In this document: positions 1-9,077 of the stretch, piece after piece
Numbering within the stretch: position 1 is the first letter of the stretch
Layout: each line of letters begins with the position of its first letter
Assembly: GCA_008501825.1 (NCBI GenBank)
Contig: QQUA01000004.1
Location: 124,001 to 188,000, forward strand
Direction of reading: 5' to 3'
Source of the DNA: Planctomycetota bacterium
GTDB lineage: Bacteria > Planctomycetota > UBA1135
DNA length: 64,000 bases
Translations under genes and position numbers: made by a program
Notes under the pieces: model-generated
Database searches by the model: none
Seen by the model: only the letters and a program-made list of their open reading frames with translations
What the model was told of the DNA's origin: nothing

Positions 1-39
1 ACGGCGATGGAAGCCGGCCGTTCTTTTTTTAATGGAAAA

Positions 40-1698
40 CTAGTGCTCGGCCGAACCGGCCGGGTCCGCCGACTGAGGCGGCTTGGAGCGCTTAGCTTTG
101 GCGGAAGCCGGGGCTTTGCCCCAACCTCCCCCGCCTGGAGTGGCCAAGCGGATTCGATCTCCAGCATTTACCGCCACGCTTTGACCGGCGGTCAATTTGC
201 GTTTCTTGGTTCCCTGAAACCAAGAATCGACTCCGGCCTTGCCGGCCTCTCCGCCAGCGGCTCCGGGAGCTCCGCTTCGCCTTCGAGTGGCCGTCACGCT
301 GACTCGGGCGGCTTCTAAAAATTCAACTTCTTTGATTAATCCATGGCCACCGCTGTGAAGGCCTCGCCCACCACTACCTCGGCGAATCGCCAACTGCCGC
401 ACCCGCACCGGCAATTCGGCTTCCATGACTTCGATCGGGGTATTGCGGGTATTGGTCATGTGGCTTTGAACGGCATCGGCTCCAGGCCCGTGAGGTCCGG
501 CTCCTGCACCGCCGCCCAAAGTTTCGTAATAGACGAAATCTCCTTTCTCCGGGTTGGAGAAACGGCCTCCGAACAAGAAGTTGTTCATGCTTCCTTGGCT
601 GGATGCGGGGATGTCCCGCCCCAACAAACCGGCCAAGGCTTGCAACAAAACGTCTACCAGGCGTTGACTGGTTTCCACATTGCCGGCGGCGACTCCGGCG
701 GGAAAGGTGGAAGCGATCAAAGATCCTTCGGGCAAATGCCAACTCAGGGGCCGCAGACTGCCGCTGGTTTCCGGCAGCTCTTCCGGAGCCAAGGCCTGCA
801 AAACGTAAAACAAGGCGCTGAAAGTCACCGCCCGATGAGTGTTCCAAGAACCGGCAACCTGTTTGGAAGTGCCACGAAAATCCAAAAGCAAACGACCGCC
901 CCGATTTTGAATCCGAAGTCGAATCAAAGGCGTCCCAGGTCCGTCAAGAGATAGTTCGGCCTGCGCCTGTCCTTGCGGCCAAGAACGAAACAGGGCTTGG
1001 GTAAGAGCTTCTCCATGATCCAGCAAAGCGGTCATGGCCGAACTCAACTCGGTTTCTCCAAGACGATCGACCAGGGCTTGCATGCGCAACGCTCCGCGGT
1101 TCAAGGCCGCACACTGGGCCAATAAATCTCCTTTGCGAGCTTCTCCGTCCCGGGCATTGGCTTGGAAGATCTTCCACACTTCCTCCATCGGCTTACCGCC
1201 GCGGATCAAATGTACCGGCGGTAAACACAAGCCTTCTCCGTAAAGATCGGTAGCCCCGGACATGCTTCCAGGTTCGGCGCCGCCGATGTCGGCGTGATGG
1301 GCGCGGTTCATCAAAAAGGCCAAGCGCTTCTTGCCAACCCAAAAAGGAGCCACCACTGTCACGTCGTTCAAGTGAGTCCCGCCCCGGTGAGGATCGTTGA
1401 GCACGATGACGTCCCCGGTTTGCACTTCCACTTCCTGCAAAACCGCAGGCACGGTGAAATGGGCGCTTCCCAAATGAACTGGAATATGCGCCGCATGCGC
1501 GACCAACTCTCCCCGGCCATCCAAAACCGCACAGGAAAAATCTCGGCGCTCCTTTACGTTTGGAGAAATCGCGCTTTGCTGCAAAGCCAATCCCATTTCT
1601 TCCGCCACCGAAGCCAGCAAGTGGCGGCAAACCATCAAGCGGGTCGCATCGGTGAGCTTCGCCGCCGAATTCCTTTTCCGTTTCCTGGCGCGACTCAT
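40..1698 (-). CDS. hyuB: Hydantoinase/5-oxoprolinase subunit B
   Basis: This is the HyuB partner of a two-subunit, ATP-dependent cyclic-amidase family that opens hydantoins, 5-oxoproline or related rings. The 552 residues match the usual family length. Visible family features are the N-terminal stretch with NVKERRDFSCAVLDGRG, the motif NDPHRGGTHLNDVTVV about residues 90-105, and the GNVETSQRL block. The protein ends in the usual TPGGGGWG motif followed by a Lys/Ala-rich tail. I chose the ATG at 1698 because it overlaps the hyuA stop in an ATGA; a longer upstream frame would run inside hyuA. The pair is therefore translationally coupled. The real substrate cannot be read from the sequence: hydantoinase, oxoprolinase and acetone-carboxylase-like enzymes share these motifs. 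Confidence 0.9.
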   Translation of the reverse strand: MSRARKRKRNSAAKLTDATRLMVCRHLLASVAEEMGLALQQSAISPNVKERRDFSCAVLDGRGELVAHAAHIPVHLGSAHFTVPAVLQEVEVQTGDVIVLNDPHRGGTHLNDVTVVAPFWVGKKRLAFLMNRAHHADIGGAEPGSMSGATDLYGEGLCLPPVHLIRGGKPMEEVWKIFQANARDGEARKGDLLAQCAALNRGALRMQALVDRLGETELSSAMTALLDHGEALTQALFRSWPQGQAQAELSLDGPGTPLIRLRIQNRGGRLLLDFRGTSKQVAGSWNTHRAVTFSALFYVLQALAPEELPETSGSLRPLSWHLPEGSLIASTFPAGVAAGNVETSQRLVDVLLQALAGLLGRDIPASSQGSMNNFLFGGRFSNPEKGDFVYYETLGGGAGAGPHGPGADAVQSHMTNTRNTPIEVMEAELPVRVRQLAIRRGSGGRGLHSGGHGLIKEVEFLEAARVSVTATRRRSGAPGAAGGEAGKAGVDSWFQGTKKRKLTAGQSVAVNAGDRIRLATPGGGGWGKAPASAKAKRSKPPQSADPAGSAEH

Positions 1699-3713
1699 GA
1701 ACTTTCCCTTCGCAGGCAGCAGGCTCCGAAAGCATCCACTTCTAAAACCCAGCCGGCAGGCACCACGGTGGTTCCGGAATATTCCGCCACCACCGCCGGG
1801 CCGGAAAGGAAATGGCCGGGCCGCATCGCTTCCCGTTGATACCAGGGAACTCGCCGGCGGCCGCCACTTTCCACCAGCAGAGCCGGTCGATGATCGAAGG
1901 CTTCCGCCGGCCGGCGCCGCTTTCTTCGAGCGGTCCATGCATTTTCGGCCGGACCGTCGGCCTGAACTCGAACCGAAACCAATTGCACCGCTTGTTCCCG
2001 GCGCTGGAAGCCGAAGCGCTTTTGATGCCATTGGTGGAAACGTTCCAAGGCCTTAGGTCCTTCCGCTAAAGAACACTGCCCGGCCTGCCCTTCGCCCCGA
2101 AGTTCCAGAACCCGGCGAATTTTTATTTGCCGCCGGGACAAGCCTTCCTCCCGCAATTCTTGGACGGCTTGCTTCACCAAGGGATCGAACAAGCCCTTGC
2201 GTTGTCGGGTTGCCGGCAAGGGCTGTAGCACGGATCGCACCAGAGTTCGACGAAGCGGCGCGGCCAGCAAACCCATGGCGCTGAACGCACCGGGAAACGG
2301 CGGAATCACCACCTCAGGCATGCCCATGCGCTCGGCCAGCCAGGCAGCGTGCAAGCCGCCGGCTCCGCCGAAGGCGTAAAGCTTCAACTGCCGTGGATCC
2401 CAACCTTCCGCCAAGCTCACTCGTCGCAGCGCCCGTTCCATGCCGGCGGTCGCCACTTCCAAAATGCCGAGAGCCAGGTTTTCGGTGGCCACCGGTGAGG
2501 CGGCGGACGCCGCCAGATCTGCCAAGGCTTGGGCGGCGGCTTGCGGATGCAGAGGAAATTCCCCACCGAGGAAGGCTTGAGGGTGCAAGCGCCCGGCCAG
2601 GAGGTGAGCATCGGTCACCGTTGCTTGGCGACCGCCTTTGCCGTAGCAAGCCGGTCCGGGTTCGGCGCCGGCCGAACCGGGCCCGACCCGCAGGGCTCCT
2701 GCCGCGTCCCAGGAAGCCAGGCTGCCCCCTCCGGTCCCGACCGTGTGCAACGGCAGACCTCGAGCCAAGAGGGGAAGACCGCCGACTTCCATCGGTTCGA
2801 GAGGCAATTCGCCTTCGGTCAGCAAGGCGACGTCGGTGCTGGTGCCCCCCATGTCCAAACTGAGAACCGGACCATCGCCTCGGGCATCGGCCAAGCTTCG
2901 GGCCGCGGCCAAGCCTCCCGCCGGACCGCTGAGGGCTAAATGGACCGCCCCGTCGGCGGCGGCCCGGGCGCCGCAACTGCCGCCGTCGCTACGCATGATT
3001 TGCAAGCGAGCCGAGGATCCCCAGGTGGTTTGCAGCTCCCGCTCCAGACTTTCCAGAGCCGGGCCGACCACCGGCGCCAACGCAGCGTCGGCCCAAGCGG
3101 TACAAAAGCGTTCGTATTCCCGGTATTCGGGCGCCACTTCCGAAGATAGCCGCACCGGCACCGCCAAGGCTTGAAGCGCTTGGCCGAGACGCTGCTCGTG
3201 GTCTCCATTGCGAAAGGCGTGGAGCAGGCCGACCGCAATGCCCTGCGGTTTCAGAGCCCGCACTTGGGCCACCACCCGGCGGATTTCGGCCTGACTCAAG
3301 GCGGTGACCACGGCACCGTCGGCATCCAGGCGCTCGTGGACTTCGACGATCCGCCGGCGGGGTTGGGGAGGTCTCGGCGGCCGCGGCTCCAAGGCGTAAA
3401 GGGCTTCCCGATCCTGGCGTCCGATGGCCAACAGATCGGCAAAGCCGGCGGTGGTCACGAAAACCGTCCGCCCCAACCGGCCGGTCAACAGAGCATTGGT
3501 GGCATGGGTGGTGCCGTGGACCAAATCCACCGCCGCCGGCGGCGGGATCAAAGCTTGCAGGGCGGCCAACACCGCCTTGGCCGGTTGTTTCGGCGTGGTC
3601 GGCCGTTTGTGGACTTGCCAGCCTCCAACCCCTCCCGAGCCTTCTTCTGCCGCCACAATGGCATCGGTAAAGGTCCCGCCGGTATCGATGCCGGCCCGCC
3701 GCCGCGGTTTCAT
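1695..3713 (-). CDS. hyuA: Hydantoinase/5-oxoprolinase subunit A
   Basis: ATP-binding HyuA subunit, 672 residues. It opens with the actin-like ATPase phosphate-1 motif GIDTGGTFTDAIV. It continues with LVHGTTHATNALL, a second phosphate loop LDMGGTSTDVAL near residue 280, and TVGTGGGSLA, which are all hallmarks of the HyuA/oxoprolinase fold. I chose the ATG at 3713 because the family always starts a few residues before GIDTGGT; 93 codons of open frame upstream lie inside the preceding gene. Only four bases separate it from the asparaginase-like gene upstream, and it overlaps hyuB by four bases. The three genes look like one operon for salvage of amide or peptide nitrogen, which is an inference from context. 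Confidence 0.9.
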   Translation of the reverse strand: MKPRRRAGIDTGGTFTDAIVAAEEGSGGVGGWQVHKRPTTPKQPAKAVLAALQALIPPPAAVDLVHGTTHATNALLTGRLGRTVFVTTAGFADLLAIGRQDREALYALEPRPPRPPQPRRRIVEVHERLDADGAVVTALSQAEIRRVVAQVRALKPQGIAVGLLHAFRNGDHEQRLGQALQALAVPVRLSSEVAPEYREYERFCTAWADAALAPVVGPALESLERELQTTWGSSARLQIMRSDGGSCGARAAADGAVHLALSGPAGGLAAARSLADARGDGPVLSLDMGGTSTDVALLTEGELPLEPMEVGGLPLLARGLPLHTVGTGGGSLASWDAAGALRVGPGSAGAEPGPACYGKGGRQATVTDAHLLAGRLHPQAFLGGEFPLHPQAAAQALADLAASAASPVATENLALGILEVATAGMERALRRVSLAEGWDPRQLKLYAFGGAGGLHAAWLAERMGMPEVVIPPFPGAFSAMGLLAAPLRRTLVRSVLQPLPATRQRKGLFDPLVKQAVQELREEGLSRRQIKIRRVLELRGEGQAGQCSLAEGPKALERFHQWHQKRFGFQRREQAVQLVSVRVQADGPAENAWTARRKRRRPAEAFDHRPALLVESGGRRRVPWYQREAMRPGHFLSGPAVVAEYSGTTVVPAGWVLEVDAFGACCLRRESS

Positions 3714-3717
3714 CGGC

Positions 3718-4806
3718 TCAACTGCGAGTAAACAAGAAGGCTGCGCTTTCGTGGCGCGCTCCACCGTCATCGCAAACGGCGAAGTTCTTTTGATTGGGGG
3801 CTCCGAACATCCTGGCGCAGCCGTACCGGCCGTCTTTTCGTACCGCGTAAAAGCAGATGTTGAAAGCGGGTCGATCACCCTTTTGAAGCGCCGGCTGCCA
3901 TTGACCCTGACGCTGCACTTGAGAAGCGATGCGGCGCAAGGCGTGAAGACAAGCTTCGACCGGATCATCCCCGGCTCGCATCCTTTCAACCACCAGCCAG
4001 GAGCCGCCGCTGAGAATGGCAGCCTCGCCGCGGCCGGTGGCTCCGGCGCTTCCGGCTTCGTTGTCGCAATAGAGACCGGCTCCGATCAAGGGCGAGTCGC
4101 CGACCCGACCGGGAATCTTGTATGCCAAGCCACTGGTGGTGGTGGAACAGCCAAGATCGGCTTGGGCATTCAGGACTGAGCAGTGAATGGTGCCGTAAGG
4201 CCTGAGGTTGCCGTCCTTGTCCTGGTCGATCTCGACGCCGGGAACGGTTTCCAATGGCTCCAGGTAGTCATCCTGATCGGATCGCCGAGCGCGCCAGTTC
4301 AGCCACAGCCGGCGGGTGCGGGGAGTCAAAAGGTCTTTTTCTTCAAATCCATAGGAACGGGCGAAGCGAGCCGCTCCATCGCCGACCAGGAGGACGTGGT
4401 CGGTTTCCCACATCACTTTTTCCGCCACCTGAGCCGGATTCTGAAAGCCCTCCAAGCTGGCCACCGAACCGGCATTGTGGGTCGGCCCGTCCATGCAGGC
4501 GGCGTCCAGTTGCACCACCCCGTCCTCATTGGGCAAGCCGCCCAGACCTACGGTGACGTCCCGAGGGTCGTTCTCCTGAATGGCCACCCCCATGACGGCG
4601 GCATGGACCGGGCGCTGGCCGGCGGTCGCTCGCTTATGCGCTTCGTGGACCGCTCCCAAGCCGTTACCGGAGGCAATCGCCACCGCCCCTCGACCTTGCC
4701 CGCCCCCAGCAGGTTCTTGGGCTTTGGGAGACCGAGGCAAGGAACCGGCAAGCATTCCGGCACCGGCCAATCCGAACAGTTGGCGGCGACTGAGATCTGA
4801 CGACAT
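3718..4806 (-). CDS. Tat-exported N4-(GlcNAc)-asparaginase / isoaspartyl peptidase-like Ntn hydrolase
   Basis: Ntn hydrolase of the glycosylasparaginase family, 362 residues. The N-terminus SRRQLFGLAGAGMLAGS is a twin-arginine-type signal, so the enzyme should be exported folded. The predicted autocleavage and nucleophile threonine is Thr206 in YGTIHCSVL. It is followed by STTTSGLAYKIPGRVGDSP and GAGLYCDNEAGSAGATGRGE, which match the substrate pocket of the family. Usual members have D-T-I-G at the cleavage site; here it reads G-T-I-H, so processing should be verified. The substrate could be glycosylated asparagine, asparagine or isoaspartyl peptides. The start at 4806 gives the signal peptide. 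It is the first gene of a minus-strand unit with hyuA and hyuB. Confidence 0.85.
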   Translation of the reverse strand: MSSDLSRRQLFGLAGAGMLAGSLPRSPKAQEPAGGGQGRGAVAIASGNGLGAVHEAHKRATAGQRPVHAAVMGVAIQENDPRDVTVGLGGLPNEDGVVQLDAACMDGPTHNAGSVASLEGFQNPAQVAEKVMWETDHVLLVGDGAARFARSYGFEEKDLLTPRTRRLWLNWRARRSDQDDYLEPLETVPGVEIDQDKDGNLRPYGTIHCSVLNAQADLGCSTTTSGLAYKIPGRVGDSPLIGAGLYCDNEAGSAGATGRGEAAILSGGSWLVVERMRAGDDPVEACLHALRRIASQVQRQGQWQPALQKGDRPAFNICFYAVRKDGRYGCARMFGAPNQKNFAVCDDGGARHESAAFLFTRS

Positions 4807-4940
4807 GGCCGCCCGATTGTGACGACTTCCCGCCGATCCGGCGAGTCCTCCTTGGAAGCGAGCAATTTTTTTCCTGAAAACCGAGAGCGGTGCGCTTTGA
4901 GATCGAAGGCTTTCCCTTCCCCTTTTCTTAGGACTCGCAA

Positions 4941-5819
4941 ATGAAAAAACTCGCTTCACGACTTAGGCGCCGGCGCTACCTGCTTCCGGCATTGCTCGTG
5001 CTTCCGGCCGCCTGGCTTCCCACCCAGCTCTTCTACGACGGCTTTGAAAGCGGCACCATCGACAGCAATAAATGGAAACCCTCCATTCATCCCACCGGTC
5101 TTGGATGGGCTTCAGCGATGCAGCCGACTTTTGGGGCCCGCCAGGGAAGCAAGGCGATGAAGGTCACGATGAACAAGGACCCTCAAGGCCAGCCCGGCGA
5201 CAAACAACGGGTGGAACATGCCCTGAAACAGAACGGCATCATCCACTTCACCGATTTCAACCAACAATACGGCTATCACTTCAGCGTTTACGTTCCGAGT
5301 GATTGGGAGCCGGACATTCAGGACACCATTAGCCAATGGTTCGCCCCGAAAGACGTCGATCCGATCACCGGACAGAAGTTGGATGGGCCTCGAGGACCGG
5401 CCATGTCTTTGAAGCTGAAAGCCGTGGATGAAGGCTCGAACAACTGGGTCCACTACTGGGAATTGGTGTTGAAGTGGGACGACAACCCGGCCACCACGGT
5501 GAATCCGGACAGTTTCACCCGAATTGTTCTGTGGACTGAAAACGCCAGCAGCGATTTAGGCCGCTGGGTGGATTTCGAGGTTTACTTGAAATGGGATTGG
5601 AACCCGAACGGCGCAGGTTACGTCAAGATGTACCGGGACGGTCAAGTGGTGGTGGATTACAACGGCCCGACCGGTTTCCATGACGACAAGGGCCCTTATT
5701 ACAAGTGCGGACTTTACAAATACACCTGGCACGATCCGTCCGCCAATCCCAACGTCACCAGCCGCACCTTGTACTTCGACAGGGTGATCCTAAACGAAGA
5801 ACCGAGACCTTGGCCCTAG
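4941..5819 (+). CDS. Secreted polysaccharide-lyase-like protein (heparin/glucuronan lyase fold)
   Basis: Secreted protein of 292 residues with a basic start (MKKLASRLRRRR), a short hydrophobic segment and then the mature sequence LFYDGFESGTIDSNKW. The pattern of an N-terminal 'FESG' strand, RVEHALKQN, YGYHFSVYVP, ISQWFAPKD, WVDFEVYLKWD and YYKCGLYKY resembles the jelly-roll polysaccharide lyases grouped as Pfam Polysacc_lyase (heparin lyase I, PL20). The central glutamine-tryptophan (SQW) and the C-terminal YKxGLYK strand are the typical conserved parts. It probably acts on an acidic polysaccharide outside the cell; which one cannot be said. A TAGGAC six bases before the ATG nearly matches the TANNNT boxes seen elsewhere in the window. 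Confidence 0.75.
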   Translation: MKKLASRLRRRRYLLPALLVLPAAWLPTQLFYDGFESGTIDSNKWKPSIHPTGLGWASAMQPTFGARQGSKAMKVTMNKDPQGQPGDKQRVEHALKQNGIIHFTDFNQQYGYHFSVYVPSDWEPDIQDTISQWFAPKDVDPITGQKLDGPRGPAMSLKLKAVDEGSNNWVHYWELVLKWDDNPATTVNPDSFTRIVLWTENASSDLGRWVDFEVYLKWDWNPNGAGYVKMYRDGQVVVDYNGPTGFHDDKGPYYKCGLYKYTWHDPSANPNVTSRTLYFDRVILNEEPRPWP

Positions 5820-5916
5820 GCCGGTTCTTGAAAACACTGCAGTAGACATTCATTGATGGCGCCTGCGGAGAAAACGGCTCGGCCGAATCCGGCGAGTCGG
5901 GATTTCCGCGGGCGTT

Positions 5917-6546
5917 TTATATTTCCATATCTTCCAGCCAACGAAAGCTCAATCCGCCTCCGCCTCGATCTTGCAGGAAGGCTTGCAACTTGGTTTTTTG
6001 ACCGCAAGGAATTCGACCTCGCCCGCACCATCCCTGTTCGGTAAATTCATCTTGCAGCCACTGCAAATCCGCAAACAAGCTTTCCAATTCTTGGCGCACC
6101 GCCAAACGGGCAAAAGACAACTGCACCTGAAAGCTCGCTTGTTGTTCGCGAAAACGAACTCCTGCCGCTTCCACCGCTCGCTGCGCCGCCCCTGAATACG
6201 CTCGTACCAAACCGCCGGTTCCCAGCTTTACGCCGCCGAAGTAACGCACCACGATGACCCCGGCATAAAACAGACTCTTGCCTTCCAGGACTTGGAGAAT
6301 CGGCCGGCCGGCGGTGCCGCCGGGCTCGCCGTCATCCTGAAAACGATAAGCCTGAGGCAAACGCCAAGCCCAACAATGGTGCCGGGCCTTGGGGTGTAGT
6401 TCCCGGCAACGGGCCAACTGTTTGGCGAAAGCGGCCTCATCGTCCATGGCAAAGGCAAAGCCCAGGAAACGGGAACCGCGATCTTCGTAATCGCCGGTTC
6501 CTTCCTGGGCTGGAAGCCAATGTCCGGGGCCGCGGTCGGCGGTCAA
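5917..6546 (-). CDS. yigZ: YigZ/IMPACT family protein
   Basis: Member of the UPF0029/YigZ-IMPACT family, 209 residues, the usual length. The signature region is intact: FLGFAFAMDDE, the histidine-rich HPKARHHCWAW, FQDDGEPGGTAGRPIL and VIVVRYFGGVKLGTGGLVRAY. Bacterial members are ribosome- or RNA-associated proteins of uncertain function. The start ATG overlaps the stop of mtnP by four bases, so it is the last gene of the minus-strand operon that begins with hpt. The following 97 bases up to the lyase-like gene show nothing recognisable. Confidence 0.9.
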   Translation of the reverse strand: MTADRGPGHWLPAQEGTGDYEDRGSRFLGFAFAMDDEAAFAKQLARCRELHPKARHHCWAWRLPQAYRFQDDGEPGGTAGRPILQVLEGKSLFYAGVIVVRYFGGVKLGTGGLVRAYSGAAQRAVEAAGVRFREQQASFQVQLSFARLAVRQELESLFADLQWLQDEFTEQGWCGRGRIPCGQKTKLQAFLQDRGGGGLSFRWLEDMEI

Positions 6547-7457
6547 TCTTCTTGGAAGAAGACCGCGGTAGCGCGGCGGGTGTCTTCGGGAATGCGTTGG
6601 GCGGCGGTCATCACCGCACCTTGCAAGACCTTGCGCCAGGGCGATGGCCCAAGAGCCGCCACTCGAGGAATGGCCAATCGAACCAATTCCCGGACCCGCT
6701 CGGCATTGGACCGGGCTACGGCAATGATTTGTTCTACGGTGACGTCATCGTGATCCGGATGCCAGCAGTCATAGTCCGTCACCATGGCAATGGTGCAAAA
6801 GGACATGCCCGCTTCCCGCACCAGCTTGGCTTCGGTGGCGTTGGTCATGCCGATGACTTGACAGTTCCAGGAGCGATACAGCTCCGATTCGGCCACGGTA
6901 GAAAACTGCGGGCCTTCGATGCACAAATAAGTTCCTCCCAAATGAACCTTGATTTCCAAGCCTTCGGCGGCCTGCAAAACTTCTTGCCGCATGTTCTGGC
7001 AAATCGGATCGGCCAGCGGCACGTGGGCCACCATGCCGTTGCCGAAGAAAGTGCTTTGCCGACGCACGGTCCGGTCAATGAATTGATCGACCAAAACGAA
7101 ATCGCCGGGGGCAAAAGCTTCCTGAAGTGAACCCACCGCGGAAATGGACAAGATCCGCTGCACGCCCAATTGCCGGAACGCGTGAATGTTGGCGCGATAA
7201 GGAACTTCGGTCGGAGTGTACCGATGGCCTTTGCCGTGGCGGGGTACGAAAGCCAGGGGAACGCCCTGGTAATCGCCTAGCAGGAGCTTGTCACTGGGCT
7301 GGCCATAAGGCGTTTGGATTTCAACCTCGCGTGCGTTTTCCAATCCTTGGATGTCGTAAACGCCGCTGCCTCCGATCACGCCGATCAATGCGGAATCCGC
7401 CAAAACTTTAACCTCGTTGCCTGGGGGGAATGGGGTGGGGATGGTTGGGGTAGTCAA
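6543..7457 (-). CDS. mtnP: S-methyl-5'-thioadenosine phosphorylase
   Basis: Purine nucleoside phosphorylase of the MTAP type, 304 residues. It cleaves methylthioadenosine with phosphate to adenine and methylthioribose-1-phosphate, the first step of methionine salvage in this route. Diagnostic pieces are LIGVIGGSGVYD, PRHGKGHRYTP (phosphate and ribose contacts), SAVGSLQEAFAPGDFVLVDQ and IEGPQFSTVAES. MTNATEAKLVREAG and TDYDCWHPDHDDV complete the set. The aspartates in TDYDCW favour 6-aminopurines, which supports MTAP over a guanosine/inosine phosphorylase. It lies 18 bases after truD and overlaps yigZ. No other methionine-salvage gene is in the window. Confidence 0.88.
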   Translation of the reverse strand: MTTPTIPTPFPPGNEVKVLADSALIGVIGGSGVYDIQGLENAREVEIQTPYGQPSDKLLLGDYQGVPLAFVPRHGKGHRYTPTEVPYRANIHAFRQLGVQRILSISAVGSLQEAFAPGDFVLVDQFIDRTVRRQSTFFGNGMVAHVPLADPICQNMRQEVLQAAEGLEIKVHLGGTYLCIEGPQFSTVAESELYRSWNCQVIGMTNATEAKLVREAGMSFCTIAMVTDYDCWHPDHDDVTVEQIIAVARSNAERVRELVRLAIPRVAALGPSPWRKVLQGAVMTAAQRIPEDTRRATAVFFQED

Positions 7458-7475
7458 GCCGGCATGGCCACCGGT

Positions 7476-9077
7476 TCAAGAAGATTTCGAAGGACGGCCT
7501 CCACCTCTGCGGTCCTGCCGCGGTTTGCCGCCACCCCCATTTTGGCCGCGCCGTCTTCCTTGGGAACCACCGCCTTTCTTCGGCCCTCCGCCGGATTTGC
7601 CACGGTAGCCTTTCGATCGATCACGGCGGTTGGAAGAATCTTGGCCGCCCCTTCTTGGTTTATCACCGCCCCGGCGCCGGCCTCCACCTTCCTCCCGGCG
7701 ACCGTCCCGATCCTGAAATTTGGCCCGGCGCCGAGCTTCCATTTCATCCAATTCTTTGCCGCTCCATTCGCGACCGTCGGGGCGGGGATAAATCAAGCAA
7801 TGGCGGGAAATCCAAAGGCGCATCACCTTCGGAGTTTTTTGGATGTGGACCTCCCCTTGTTTGGTGGCCACGACCAGGCCATCCCTTTGTTCCTCCTCGG
7901 GCATCAACAATCGCTTGGCCACCAAAGTGGCGTATTGCCCTCGAGGCAAGGTAAAACGCAACCGCATCTTGTTGCGCCGCCGGTAGATTTCATCCGGTTC
8001 GGCCGGAGCTCCGCGCAAATAGTTGGGTTTCATCAACAGGGGCCGCTCCTGGCTGACCGGCCGAAAACCATTCAAGTCCAAATTGGCGAATTCGTCGGCT
8101 TGAAGGCTCTCGGAACGGAATACCGCCTCGTAAGCCCGGCGGGCTTCCGGATGCATGGAGGACAGCGAAATCCCGCGGCCGAAAAGAGGCAAAGTGGCCT
8201 GGGATAAACGCTGGCTTTTTTCTTCATCCAGTTTCCGAAAGACCGGCAAGGTTCCGGCATCCCCGGGCAACCATGCCAAGTCGTCGGCTTCGACTTCCCG
8301 CCGAATCCAAATCGCCGCCGCCCGGTTCCAAAGATAGCTTTGGTAAGCGAACAAGTGAATGGTTCGTTCACGAGTGGCCACGCCCCGCTCAAAAGCACCG
8401 GCGAAATCACCGTCATGCTTTTGCAGATGTTCGAAAACGGAAAAACCGCGGCGGTCCCGGCAGTAGCGGCAAAGTTCGGCCCAATCGCCCCATCGCCGAT
8501 CGATTCCGGCCTTGAAGTTTTCGATTTCAGGGCTGCCGAAGCGGGAAGGAGAAGTCAGCAGAGCCTTCAGCGCTCCTTCGAAGTCGCCGCGAATCAAACG
8601 GCGCACGATGAAGCCTTGGCCGTGGCGCAGGCACCCGAATCGTTGATCGTCGAAATAAGCCGGGATGCCGTGCTCCCGCACGTCGTTCATGTGAATTCGA
8701 ATTCGGCGCATGTCGCCGGGCAACAAATCCCGCAACACGACTTCGAATGAATTGCCGACGCTGTCTTCGCTGCTCAACGCCCGTTCCGCCGAACCGACCG
8801 GCCGAATGGTCAATTCCGGAGTTTTCAAGTTGACCGGCTTGCCGCCTTCCACGGTCATGAATTGACCGGTGATGCCGTCTTTATCCTTCAATCCGGCGAT
8901 CGCCACCGCCGACGGCGGTACTCCAGCCTCACGGGCCAAACGATCCACCGCTTCATGGGTGGTCAAACCCCGTTTGGTTACCCGGTAAAGGGTCCAAGCT
9001 CCTGAGCCCAGGATCTCCGCTTCATCGCGCAGAACCTCGAAAACTCGGAAGTCATTTTGAATTCGCTTGAGGCGCAC
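7476..9077 (-). CDS. truD: TruD-type tRNA pseudouridine synthase with an RG-rich tail
   Basis: TruD-family pseudouridine synthase, which modifies U13 of tRNAGlu in the characterised enzyme. The catalytic aspartate should be Asp65 in AGLKDKDG. Further family blocks are YFDDQRFGCLRHGQGF and LFAYQSYLWNRAA. At 533 residues it is clearly longer than typical bacterial TruD (about 350). The extra length includes roughly 75 C-terminal residues made almost only of Arg, Gly, Lys, Asp and Ser (for example GGGRRRGGDKPRRGG), a low-complexity RNA-binding-like tail. The first 26 coding bases overlap the end of the RluA-type gene upstream, so the two synthases are tightly coupled. Confidence 0.9.
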   Translation of the reverse strand: MRLKRIQNDFRVFEVLRDEAEILGSGAWTLYRVTKRGLTTHEAVDRLAREAGVPPSAVAIAGLKDKDGITGQFMTVEGGKPVNLKTPELTIRPVGSAERALSSEDSVGNSFEVVLRDLLPGDMRRIRIHMNDVREHGIPAYFDDQRFGCLRHGQGFIVRRLIRGDFEGALKALLTSPSRFGSPEIENFKAGIDRRWGDWAELCRYCRDRRGFSVFEHLQKHDGDFAGAFERGVATRERTIHLFAYQSYLWNRAAAIWIRREVEADDLAWLPGDAGTLPVFRKLDEEKSQRLSQATLPLFGRGISLSSMHPEARRAYEAVFRSESLQADEFANLDLNGFRPVSQERPLLMKPNYLRGAPAEPDEIYRRRNKMRLRFTLPRGQYATLVAKRLLMPEEEQRDGLVVATKQGEVHIQKTPKVMRLWISRHCLIYPRPDGREWSGKELDEMEARRRAKFQDRDGRREEGGGRRRGGDKPRRGGQDSSNRRDRSKGYRGKSGGGPKKGGGSQGRRRGQNGGGGKPRQDRRGGGRPSKSS

